Assembly: GCF_015207605.1 (NCBI RefSeq)
Contig: NZ_JADEWO010000048.1
Location: 1-51,542, forward strand
Length of the DNA stretch: 51,542 nt
Origin: Oculatella sp. LEGE 06141
GTDB taxonomy: Bacteria > Cyanobacteriota > Cyanobacteriia > Elainellales > Elainellaceae
Direction of reading: 5' to 3'
In this document: positions 34,290-42,803 of the stretch, one piece after another
How positions within the stretch are numbered: the first letter of the stretch is position 1
How the letters are laid out: each line of letters begins with the position of its first letter
Translations under genes and position numbers: made by a program
Notes under the pieces: generated by a model
The model's input: the letters and a program-made list of their open reading frames with translations, nothing else
Database searches by the model: none
Told to the model about the DNA's origin: nothing

Positions 34290-36418
34290 CCACCCTCTTC
34301 ACACTGGAAATTCACTACGAACAGGATGTGGTGCAGGCTCGGCAACGAACCCGTGAACTTGCCGAGCAGTTAGGGTTTGATGCCCAAGACCAGACACGAT
34401 TAGCCACAGCCGTTTCAGAAATTGTTCGCAATGCGTTTCAATATGCCAGTGGCGGAACGGTTGAGTTTTACGTAGCAGAAAATCCTCAGATGTTTCTGAT
34501 TCGGGTTCAAGATCAGGGGCAGGGCATTTCTGATTTAGCCAATGTGTTGCAGGGGCGCTATGTCTCCCAAACGGGAATGGGACTCGGTATCCTTGGCACT
34601 CGCCGGTTAATGGATTTGTTTGAGGTGGAATCGCTGCCGGAACAAGGAACAACGGTTGTGATGGGCAAAACGTTTCCCAAGCGGGCACCCACCCTTACCG
34701 AGTCACAGTTGCAGCAGATTCAGGAAACCGTTCTGGGGCGATCGCCCCAGAACCCTTATGAAGAAATCCAGCGCCAAAACCAGGAATTGCTGCGGGCAAT
34801 GGCAGAGCTACGCAAGCGTGAGGAAGAACTGATTCGACTCAATCAGGAGTTAGAAGAAACGAACCGTGGCGTAGTGGCTCTCTATGCAGAACTGGATGAG
34901 AAGGCCAGTTCCTTGCAACAGGCAAACGAGCTGAAGACCCGCTTTCTCTCGAACATGAGCCACGAATTTCGCACACCGCTCAACTCTGTTTTGTCGCTCT
35001 CTCGGATGCTGCTGGCTCGCATGGATGGCGACTTGACGGTAGAGCAAGAAAAGCAGGTGACTTTCATCCAAAGGGCAGCAGACGGATTATCAGAACTGGT
35101 CAACGATTTGTTAGATCTAGCCAAGGTAGAGGCTGGAAAAATTGAGGTGCGTCCCAGTTCCTTCGAAGTCAGCGAATTGTTTGGAACATTACGGGGAATG
35201 TTGCGCCCGCTACTGGTGCAAGGCTCTGCTGTCGCGCTTATCTTTGAGGAACCGAAACAAATGCCTCCGCTGTATAGCGATGAGGGCAAAGTCGCTCAAA
35301 TTCTCAGGAATTTCGTTTCAAATGCGCTCAAATTTACTGAACGAGGAGAGGTGCGAGTAACGGCTGTGCAAATGGGGTCTACCGTCACCTTCTCCGTATC
35401 CGATACAGGCATTGGCATTGCTCCTGAAGACCAGGAGCGCATTTTTGAGGATTTTGTGCAAATTGAGTCTCATCTACAAAAGCAGGTCAAAGGAACTGGG
35501 TTAGGCTTGCCGTTGACCCGGAGGCTAACGGAGCTGTTGGGCGGCAGGGTTTCGGTTCGGAGCCAACTGGGTCAAGGCTCTACCTTTTCGGCAGCGATTC
35601 CGATCGTCTACCCCCACGCCGACGAACTGCCGACCCTACCGCAACCGATCGCCTCACTTAAAGCGATTCACCTGCCTATTCTGGTGGTTGAAGACCATAC
35701 AGAAACCCTGTTTATCTACGAGAAACACCTACAGCAGACCAGGTATCAACTGATTGCAACCCGCACTCTGGCTCAGGCCAGACAAGCCTTACAACAATTT
35801 CGACCAGCGGCAATCATTCTGGATATTCTGCTGGAAGGGCAAAACGGCTGGACATTGCTGCAAGAACTTAAAGGAGATGAAGCGACCCGCGACATTCCCG
35901 TATTAGTTATTACTGTTATTGATAACGAAAAACAGGCATTGGTGCTGGGAGCCAATGGGTTCTTGATCAAGCCTGTAGAGAGATTGCCCCTGCTCCATAA
36001 ACTGAATACACTAATTAATCAAGGTAAAATTCAAACACTTCTGCTGATTGACGACGATCCCGCCTATCGGTATGTAGTGAAGCAGTTGCTGGTAGATACT
36101 CCGTTGCAAATTTTAGAAGCGGCGAACGGTCAGGAGGGATTAGCGTTCGCCCATAGCGAACAGCCAACCGCCATTTTGCTTGACCTGGAGATGCCAACTA
36201 TCTCTGGGTTGGATGTTCTTGATCGGCTTAGCCACAATGATGTCACTCGGTCTATTCCGGTCATTATCTACTCCTCAACCCAACTGGATGTAGAATTGCA
36301 GAGCCGTTTAGCGGAACAGAGCATCGCCATTCTTTCTAAAGAAACGATCTCTCAAGCAGTGGCAACCTCTCAACTTCGAGAGGCGTTTGTCAAAGCCGGA
36401 CTTGTTCTCGATGCTTGA
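34286..36418 (+). CDS. Hybrid histidine kinase with N-terminal RsbT-like ATPase and two receivers
   Basis: 710 aa. Order: RsbT-like ATPase (1-140; SEIVRNAFQYASGG, DQGQGISD, GMGLGILGTRRLMD), coiled coil (145-215), HisKA with H226 in SNMSHEFRTPLN, HATPase (about 330-445; NFVSNALKFTERG, DTGIGI, GTGLGLPL), receiver 1 (about 465-580; D513) and receiver 2 (about 590-705; D633). No transmembrane helix, so cytoplasmic. The N-terminal ATPase links the stressosome-type switch to a phosphorelay. It overlaps its neighbours by 4 and 8 bp. Confidence 0.88.
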   Translation: MTTLFTLEIHYEQDVVQARQRTRELAEQLGFDAQDQTRLATAVSEIVRNAFQYASGGTVEFYVAENPQMFLIRVQDQGQGISDLANVLQGRYVSQTGMGLGILGTRRLMDLFEVESLPEQGTTVVMGKTFPKRAPTLTESQLQQIQETVLGRSPQNPYEEIQRQNQELLRAMAELRKREEELIRLNQELEETNRGVVALYAELDEKASSLQQANELKTRFLSNMSHEFRTPLNSVLSLSRMLLARMDGDLTVEQEKQVTFIQRAADGLSELVNDLLDLAKVEAGKIEVRPSSFEVSELFGTLRGMLRPLLVQGSAVALIFEEPKQMPPLYSDEGKVAQILRNFVSNALKFTERGEVRVTAVQMGSTVTFSVSDTGIGIAPEDQERIFEDFVQIESHLQKQVKGTGLGLPLTRRLTELLGGRVSVRSQLGQGSTFSAAIPIVYPHADELPTLPQPIASLKAIHLPILVVEDHTETLFIYEKHLQQTRYQLIATRTLAQARQALQQFRPAAIILDILLEGQNGWTLLQELKGDEATRDIPVLVITVIDNEKQALVLGANGFLIKPVERLPLLHKLNTLINQGKIQTLLLIDDDPAYRYVVKQLLVDTPLQILEAANGQEGLAFAHSEQPTAILLDLEMPTISGLDVLDRLSHNDVTRSIPVIIYSSTQLDVELQSRLAEQSIAILSKETISQAVATSQLREAFVKAGLVLDA

Positions 36419-38438
36419 GGCCAATGCCATGCTAGAGTCACGCAGTACAATCTTGCATGTCGATGACAACGAAGCCAATCGTTATGTGGTAACCCGGATT
36501 CTGCAAAACGCAGGGTTTACCGTTGTGGAAGCGGCAACCGGAGTTGCAGGATTAGAAGTGCTTGCTGAACACCAGCCAGCGCTGGTGATTCTGGATGTGA
36601 AACTGCCTGACTTAAGCGGCTTTGAAGTTTGTCGTCAAATCAAGGCTAATCCTGAAACTGCGTTTATTCCGGTGCTGCACCTCTCGGCTAGTTTTGTCAA
36701 AAGCCAGGATAAAGCTGAAGGCTTGGACAGCGGTGCCGATGCTTATTTGGCGCAACCCGTTGAGCCGCTTGAACTGCTCGCTACTGTGCGATCGCTGCTA
36801 CGAATTCGACGCGCGGAGGAGTCCGCTCTATCGTTAGCGCAGGAGTGGCAAACAACCTTTGACTCGATCAATGACAGCGTTTGTTTGGTCGATCGAGACG
36901 GTAAAATTTTACGCTGCAATCAGGCTGCGTTGCGGCTGTTTAACAGACCCTCGCACGAGATCTTAGGGTGTCGCCACTATGAGTTAATGGCTGCGGAATT
37001 GGGAGTAGGCAATGCCAACTGGTTCCGTTGTGCTAAAGAAACTCACCAGCGCCAGGTTTTAGAACTCCAGGCACATGGACGGTGGTTTGCCAAAACCATT
37101 GACCCAGTGTTGGATAAGCAGAGAACGTTTACGGGGGCTGTTTGTATCCTGACAGACATCACTGCCCGTAAGCAAGCAGAAGCTCTACTGCACGATCAAA
37201 ACGATCGCCTCAATCGGTTGATGCTCTCGTTGCAAGAACAAACCGAACAAGCCCAGCAAGCCAACCGGATCAAAGACGAGTTTCTGGCCGTGTTGTCGCA
37301 TGAGTTGCGATCGCCCCTCAATCCCATTCTGGGTTGGGCAAAGCTTCTGCAAACCACCCGGCAAGACGAAGCCAAAACCCAATATGCGCTCGAAACGATT
37401 GAGCGTAACGCCAAATTACAAGCGCAACTCATTGAAGATTTGCTCGATGTGTCTCGAATTCTTCAAGGCAAGCTGAGTTTGCATCCCAGTCAAATTAGCC
37501 TCGTATTTACAGTCAAAGCGGCTCTAGAGACGGTGCGGCTTGCGGCTGAAGCTAAATCCATTCAAATTCAGACCCTATTTGAATCGAACGTTGGGCAAGT
37601 GTTGGGTGACCCAAGCCGGATGCAACAGGTCGTCTGGAATTTGTTGTCTAACGCCATCAAATTTACGCCCCAGGGCGGCAACGTTCAGGTGCGATTGGAG
37701 CAAGTTGATTCATCTCAGCAGGCTACGCCACCGTTACCCTATGGCTCCATTGCGTACGCTCAGATTACCGTCAGCGACACGGGCAAGGGCATCTCTGCGG
37801 ACTTCCTGCCCCACGTTTTTGACTACTTCCGTCAGGCTGACAGCACCACAACACGACGATTTGGCGGGCTGGGGCTGGGGCTAGCGATCGTGCGTCATTT
37901 AGTGGAACTGCATGGAGGCACCGTTGAGGTTGATAGTCCCGGAGAAGCACAAGGCGCAACCTTTACCGTCAGGCTACCAATTGTGGCGGCTTCCAGACTG
38001 AATCAACTGGATACTTTGTCTCCTCACTGTTTGGACTTTAGCCTGAATGGATTGCAGGTACTATTTGTGGACGACGATAGAGATTCGCGAGAGTTGATTG
38101 CTTTTTTGCTAAAGCAGCATGGAGCGATGGTTACAGAAGTTGCGTCGGCTAGCGAAGCCCTGAACCATTTGGATCAAACGAAATTTGATTTGCTGATTAG
38201 TGACATCGGCATGCCCGACATGGATGGATACGCCTTAGTTCGCCAACTGAGGGAGCAATCGCCTGACCAAAGTGGCAATATCCCCGCGATCGCCCTCACG
38301 GCTTATGCCGGAGAAGTGGATCAGCAACAGGCATTAGCAGCCGGATTTCAGCAGCACATCACGAAACCGATTGAGCCAGCGGTATTAATGCAAACGATTC
38401 GAACGTTAATGGAAAGCGGAACGAAACAGCAGAGCTGA
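36411..38438 (+). CDS. Hybrid histidine kinase, receiver-PAS-kinase-receiver
   Basis: 675 aa from ATG 36411 (an alternative ATG is at 36429; upstream there is only TTG). Order: receiver (D62 in LVILDVKLP), PAS (about 150-270; NDSVCLVDRDGKILRCNQAA), coiled coil, HisKA with H297 in AVLSHELRSPLNP, HATPase (NLLSNAIKFTPQGG, DTGKGIS, GLGLGLAIV), receiver (D598 in LLISDIGMPDMDG). Cytoplasmic. Last gene of the Rsb-type operon; its start overlaps the previous stop by 8 bp. A free receiver or DNA-binding output partner is not in the operon. Confidence 0.88.
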   Translation: MLEANAMLESRSTILHVDDNEANRYVVTRILQNAGFTVVEAATGVAGLEVLAEHQPALVILDVKLPDLSGFEVCRQIKANPETAFIPVLHLSASFVKSQDKAEGLDSGADAYLAQPVEPLELLATVRSLLRIRRAEESALSLAQEWQTTFDSINDSVCLVDRDGKILRCNQAALRLFNRPSHEILGCRHYELMAAELGVGNANWFRCAKETHQRQVLELQAHGRWFAKTIDPVLDKQRTFTGAVCILTDITARKQAEALLHDQNDRLNRLMLSLQEQTEQAQQANRIKDEFLAVLSHELRSPLNPILGWAKLLQTTRQDEAKTQYALETIERNAKLQAQLIEDLLDVSRILQGKLSLHPSQISLVFTVKAALETVRLAAEAKSIQIQTLFESNVGQVLGDPSRMQQVVWNLLSNAIKFTPQGGNVQVRLEQVDSSQQATPPLPYGSIAYAQITVSDTGKGISADFLPHVFDYFRQADSTTTRRFGGLGLGLAIVRHLVELHGGTVEVDSPGEAQGATFTVRLPIVAASRLNQLDTLSPHCLDFSLNGLQVLFVDDDRDSRELIAFLLKQHGAMVTEVASASEALNHLDQTKFDLLISDIGMPDMDGYALVRQLREQSPDQSGNIPAIALTAYAGEVDQQQALAAGFQQHITKPIEPAVLMQTIRTLMESGTKQQS

Positions 38439-38527
38439 ACCGGAATGAAGCCAGATCTCAAGTTATGACTTTGCGGCGATCGCCATTCGGTACAAGACTT
38501 GCAACAGAACCAGGATAGTGCAACCCA

Positions 38528-40042
38528 TCATGGCTGTAATGCCAGTGTCCAGTCCCGCTGGGAATCGGATGTGCAGTCAGGTTTATCGTCCGTCAGGCTG
38601 TCATAGATGGGAATTCTCAATACAAATTCTGTTCCCTGTCCTGGTGTAGAACTTACTTCTATGGTTCCACCATGCTTATCAACAATGATCTGGTGAGCGA
38701 TCGCCAATCCTAAGCCAGTGCCTTTACCCACCTCTTTGGTTGTAAATGCGGTTTCAAACATCTTGCGCTGAGTGTCCTCAGTCATACCTACACCGTTGTC
38801 TTGAATCCGAATCACAACCCACTGCTGACAAGCCGATAGCTCAGTTACTACACTGATGCAGTTAGGCTGCAACTGGATTTCTGCGAACATTTTTCCTTGA
38901 TTGCCCTCTTCCAGTGCATCGATCGCATTGGCCAGTAAGTTCATGAAAACCTGGTTGAGTTGCCCTGGGAAGCAGCGAATAGGAGGCATCTCTTGATAAT
39001 TCACAATTACCTCAATGGCCGGACGATCCATGTTTGCCTTCAAGCGATGCTTCAAAATGAGCAACGTACTGTCAAGACCTTCATTGATTTTGAAGGGCAC
39101 TCTAAACTCTGTATCTGCCCTGGAAAATGTCCTGAGACTGATACTAATACTTTGAATACGCCTGATTCCTTCATGCATGGAACGAAGTAGTTTCGGCATA
39201 TCGTCGCGTATATACTTCAAATCGATCGCTTCGACTTTGTCCTTAAGCTCTGGCTCTGGGTCAGGATATATCTTCTGATACAAATCGATCAGCTCCAATA
39301 AGTCTCTCGTGTAGTCCTGTGCAGGCTGCAAGTTGCCCAACAAGAACCCAACAGGATTGTTGATTTCATGCGCCACCCCCGCAACAAGATTACCCAGAGC
39401 CGACATCTTTTCTCGCTGTATCAGTTGTAAATGGGATTGTTGCAACTGTTCCAATGCTGAGGATAGCTCTAACGTCTGAAGTTGTAGTTTCTGATTTAAT
39501 TCTTGCAGAGCAATTTCTGCTTGCTTACGCGCTGTCACGTCTTGATAAGTGGCAAGAATGCCAATGACTTTACCGTTGCCGTCATGTAAAGGTACCTTAT
39601 TGGTTTCTAACCAGGTTTGCCTACCTTCATTGTTGAGTTGGGGTTCAACAATTCCCAGTTCGGCTTTGTCTGTTAGCATTACACGGCGATCGCATTCTCG
39701 GTAAAACTCTGTTTCTTCCTGTTTCCACGGCAAGTCATAGTCTGTTTTACCCACAATCTCTTTGGGAGAAGCCAACCCTGCATCGTCGGCAAAATTGCGA
39801 TTGCAGCCCAGGAAAACCGAATCCCGATCCTTCCAGAAAATCGCTTCGGGCAGCGTATCCATCACCAATTGCAAGAGCTGCCGAGACGAGTTCAAATCAC
39901 TCTCTATTTGTTCACGATAAACTCTTTCCTGCTCATGAGCCAATTTAAGTGCTTTAACTTCTGCTTGAGATTGACGCATCGCTTGCTCTAATTGAGCAAT
40001 TGTCTCGTTTAAACGAGTTATGGGTTCATCTAACCTATCCAT
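38528..40042 (-). CDS. PAS-domain sensor histidine kinase
   Basis: 504 aa. Coiled coil (5-60), PAS of the PAS_4/8 type (about 65-190; LPEAIFWKDRDSVFLGCNRN), coiled coil (190-215), HisKA with H225 in GVAHEINNPVG, HATPase with NQVFMNLLANAIDAL, QDNGVGM and GTGLGLAI. No membrane segment. ATG 40042 is preferred because GGAGGT precedes it; the upstream 51 residues of the open frame are non-conserved and Tyr-rich. It is convergent with the preceding operon and of the same type as the interrupted kinase at the left edge. Confidence 0.87.
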   Translation of the reverse strand: MDRLDEPITRLNETIAQLEQAMRQSQAEVKALKLAHEQERVYREQIESDLNSSRQLLQLVMDTLPEAIFWKDRDSVFLGCNRNFADDAGLASPKEIVGKTDYDLPWKQEETEFYRECDRRVMLTDKAELGIVEPQLNNEGRQTWLETNKVPLHDGNGKVIGILATYQDVTARKQAEIALQELNQKLQLQTLELSSALEQLQQSHLQLIQREKMSALGNLVAGVAHEINNPVGFLLGNLQPAQDYTRDLLELIDLYQKIYPDPEPELKDKVEAIDLKYIRDDMPKLLRSMHEGIRRIQSISISLRTFSRADTEFRVPFKINEGLDSTLLILKHRLKANMDRPAIEVIVNYQEMPPIRCFPGQLNQVFMNLLANAIDALEEGNQGKMFAEIQLQPNCISVVTELSACQQWVVIRIQDNGVGMTEDTQRKMFETAFTTKEVGKGTGLGLAIAHQIIVDKHGGTIEVSSTPGQGTEFVLRIPIYDSLTDDKPDCTSDSQRDWTLALQP

Positions 40043-40218
40043 TACCGAACCTCCATTGAAGAATATTGAAGAATAGGGATAGTAGTAGTATTCCCAGGTG
40101 GAAGTGGTGATCTGGGTTGCCTGACCGAATCTGTGGGGTGTAGATTTCCACGAACGCGTTATCGTTTCTAAGGGAGAAGACCTCGCGGTTTTCAAGTCGT
40201 GTTTACTGACAGCAGCCC

Positions 40219-40887
40219 ATGATCATTGCTGAACCATTGACTACGCTGACCGATTATGCGATCGCCGTGGAAGCGACCATCTTTGCCATAATGCTCAATC
40301 AAAGTCGGCAAACCTCGGTGCGGCTTTGGGCGGCAGCCTTTGCAGGAGTGGCGATCGCCGCATTGTTAGGAGGCACCTTACATGGTTTTGTGCCCCACAT
40401 GGAACTGGGTACCAGAATCCTGCTATGGAAAGGAACCTTGTATTTACTCGGCCTCACCAGTTTCCTTCTGCTGGCAGGTACCGTCATCAGTTCAGTACCG
40501 CACCGCTGGCATCGCTGGATGTTGCCCATCGTTGGGTTAAAGTCATTTGGCTATTTGGGTTTAGCAACCGTTCGCAGCAATTTTGCCTACGTTGTTGCAG
40601 ACTATCTCTCAGCACTCGTTATCGTATTGCTGCTGCAACTGCGAGCTGCCCGTCGTCATCGGGCACCTGGTGCCCCGTGGATACTCGCCGGAGTTCTAGT
40701 GTCTGGTGTGGCCGTTGCTGTGTTGCGGAGCCGCTTGGCGTTGCCATTCATGATTAGATCGGTCGATCTGTATCATGTGGTGCAAATGGTAGCGCTGTAT
40801 TTGCTGTATCGAGGCGTTCGGCAACTCCGTGACGTTGAACCCATTGCCTATTCCATAAAAAATCCCCAGCACGAGGCTGGGGAATGA
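40219..40887 (+). CDS. Integral membrane protein of unknown function (DUF6962-like)
   Basis: 222 aa with about seven hydrophobic helices; LTDYAIAVEATIFAIMLNQS at the start, GGTLHGFVPHM near residue 53, and SVDLYHVVQMVALYLLYRGV near the end, with conserved histidines H55 and about H188 placed in or near helices. I recall such proteins as DUF6962; no function is known to me. It is divergent from the kinase 38528-40042. Its last codons lie inside the terminator of the opposite-strand gene. Confidence 0.7.
   Translation: MIIAEPLTTLTDYAIAVEATIFAIMLNQSRQTSVRLWAAAFAGVAIAALLGGTLHGFVPHMELGTRILLWKGTLYLLGLTSFLLLAGTVISSVPHRWHRWMLPIVGLKSFGYLGLATVRSNFAYVVADYLSALVIVLLLQLRAARRHRAPGAPWILAGVLVSGVAVAVLRSRLALPFMIRSVDLYHVVQMVALYLLYRGVRQLRDVEPIAYSIKNPQHEAGE
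40857..40883 (-). terminator. Intrinsic terminator for the minus strand, overlapping the 40219-40887 coding end
   Basis: TCCCCAGC (40863-40870), loop ACGAG, GCTGGGGA (40876-40883); on the minus strand the stem is followed by six T (40857-40862). It would end transcripts of the small gene at 41049-41213. Because it is also the last codons of the plus-strand gene, one sequence serves both. Confidence 0.75.
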
Positions 40888-41048
40888 ATCAGGGTGCATC
40901 TACCATCCCTTTCTACTAGCCATTGCAGAACTATCAGGAAAGTTTGAGGACAGGCTAAAAAAATTGGGTCAGTTCTCAAGGGTTTAGCGTCTGCGGCAAA
41001 CCAGAAAAGGAGGCGGTTCGAGGGCAAACAGTGGATTGAAGCCATTCG

Positions 41049-41213
41049 CTAGGGACGTTTGAAGAATGCAACCAGGTTATTGACCTCGTTCACCACAGAG
41101 ACTAATTCCCAACCCTGTTGCCCCAGTTCGTCTAGCTTTTGCCAGGAGCCGTCGCTCGCCTGGTATTGTCCAGTCGAAGATACATAAACCGTCAGATACT
41201 CAAAACGCTGCAT
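41049..41213 (-). CDS. Small DUF4177-like protein, 54 aa
   Basis: Reads MQRFEYLTVYVSS then DELGQQGWELVSVVNEV and AFFKRP. The pattern of an N-terminal strand with FEY, a helix ending GQQGWELVSV and a last strand with an aromatic pair followed by Lys-Arg-Pro is that of DUF4177 proteins, which are small beta-alpha-beta units of unknown role. AGGACTGAG precedes the ATG and a good terminator follows. It is under 60 codons, so it is easily missed. Confidence 0.7.
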   Translation of the reverse strand: MQRFEYLTVYVSSTGQYQASDGSWQKLDELGQQGWELVSVVNEVNNLVAFFKRP

Positions 41214-41379
41214 GATCTCAGTCCTAAAAACGCTGGCATGTCCTTACACCCCGATCGCTACTCTACGGCACTACTACATGACGGTACCAAAGCGATCGCT
41301 TCATTTCGACTATAAAAGCGTTTGTAAAGACGTTGTGCAAAACGCTCCTACAACGTTCACAGCCTGGAGGCTCCTGTCG

Positions 41380-41844
41380 TTAGTGCCGACCTTTTCCCTT
41401 TTTGGCAAAGTATTGTTGGTGGTAGTCTTCTGCTAACCAGTAAGTTGAAGCAGGTTCGATCGCCGTTACCACTTCTTTTGTATAGCGACCCGATTGCTGT
41501 AGCCGTTGTTTCGATCGCACAGCCGCCGTTTCCTGCTCTGGTGTGTCGTAAAAGATCACCGAGCGGTACTGTTCGCCCCGATCCGGGCCTTGACGGTTGT
41601 AGCTTGTTGGGTCATGCAGTGCCCAAAACGTATCCAACAACGTTTCATAGCTCACCTGAGCCGGATCGTACTGCACCTGAACTACTTCGGCGTGTCCCGT
41701 AATGCGGGCGCAAACATCCAGGTAGCACGGGTTTTCGAAGTGCCCACCCATGTAGCCAACCGAGGTTGACTGCACACCATCCAGTTGGCGAAACGCTGCT
41801 TCTACTCCCCAAAAACAGCCTGCTCCAAACGTTGCCTGTGCCAT
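41380..41844 (-). CDS. msrA: Peptide methionine-S-sulfoxide reductase
   Basis: 154 aa. Catalytic C10 in [10 protein letters not shown], with GYMGGH and the glutamate/aspartate residues of the MsrA pocket ([12 protein letters not shown]). Reduces Met-S-sulfoxide in proteins with thioredoxin. ATG 41844 starts the family domain; the longer frame adds 7 residues. C-terminal [17 protein letters not shown] is the usual end, without extra recycling domain. Confidence 0.92.
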   Translation of the reverse strand: MAQATFGAGCFWGVEAAFRQLDGVQSTSVGYMGGHFENPCYLDVCARITGHAEVVQVQYDPAQVSYETLLDTFWALHDPTSYNRQGPDRGEQYRSVIFYDTPEQETAAVRSKQRLQQSGRYTKEVVTAIEPASTYWLAEDYHQQYFAKKGKGRH

Positions 41845-41905
41845 TGTGCCCTGTGTACCACCCACGACTATAGTTCGTAACCTTGAGTTCGTAATCCTGG
41901 CGAGT

Positions 41906-42169
41906 TTAGCTAACGACCACCCAGGCGTATGTCAGCACACCGATCAACGTCACCCCAACGATCGCCTCTCGCTGCTCGTGCCAGAGGCGACGACAGCCAT
42001 CCGCTACAAAATGCAGGGTGGCACGCCGTTCTTGCCCCAATTCCACCATCAGGTCTTGAACTTTGGCATCCACCTCGGCAACGGTCAGATCACCCCGTTG
42101 ATAGGCTGCTTCTACTTCGTCTAGCTTGCGCCAATAGTCTTTTGTTGCTTCTAGCAGATTCGGTAACAT
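41906..42169 (-). CDS. Small hypothetical protein with C-terminal membrane anchor
   Basis: 87 aa: a charged helical N-terminal part ([33 protein letters not shown]) and one hydrophobic helix at the end ([18 protein letters not shown]). A tail-anchored topology is likely. Not recognised. It precedes msrA on the same strand with a 61-bp gap. Confidence 0.6.
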   Translation of the reverse strand: MLPNLLEATKDYWRKLDEVEAAYQRGDLTVAEVDAKVQDLMVELGQERRATLHFVADGCRRLWHEQREAIVGVTLIGVLTYAWVVVS

Positions 42170-42803
42170 GGAACGAAATATTTCTATTTGTAACTTTATC
42201 TACCAATAGTGTAACGAATCTGCAACAAAGGGTGGCTCTGTAGCGAGATAGAGCGATCGCACCTCCACAGACATCCGCAGACAGAGGTTGAACGTCATCG
42301 TTAGCCCAACACTGAGCAACCGTAAGCGAACCGTGAGCGAACCGTAAATTGTGTCAACTTTTGTGTTTTTATGCCGTCAATCGAGCAGAAAACGATTCAC
42401 TGCGAAATAAATTTGATAACCTACGAACTTAATTTCGCACCTGTCGGTAATGACACTGACAAAATTACAGGTTGATGAGGTAGCATTCCCTCAGTTTTAA
42501 GGCAAACTAGGGCAGCTAGATCTAGACTAAGGACGGTAGCCAGTATGACCCATTCAGGTTTAGCCTCTGCCGCCTCCAATCGGGATCGTAACCAGATTAC
42601 TGGCGCGATCGATTTAGTTTAAAATCACCCAAATCTACTCAAAAATGTCTTCCAGTTCGCTAGTCTCTTAGGGAAACCTAACGTACTACTATTGAGGGAC
42701 GAGCAATGCACTAGTATTGATGCACTAACCTTTAGGCACAGGTCGCTAGAGCACTAGCCAACCCCCTCAACCCACCTGCACCGTTCTCGTCAGGGATGAT
42801 ACT
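42170..42803. other. Long intergenic region before the giant gene
   Basis: 630 bp without a gene. It holds three 11-bp repeats (42316-42347) and an inverted repeat GCGAAAT/ATTTCGC (42402-42408, 42432-42438). These may be regulatory for either flanking gene. Confidence 0.5.
42316..42347. repeat. Three direct repeats at 11-bp period
   Basis: GCAACCGTAA, GCGAACCGTGA, GCGAACCGTAA follow each other at about one helical turn, an arrangement seen for operator or response-regulator half-sites. No protein can be named. Confidence 0.5.
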
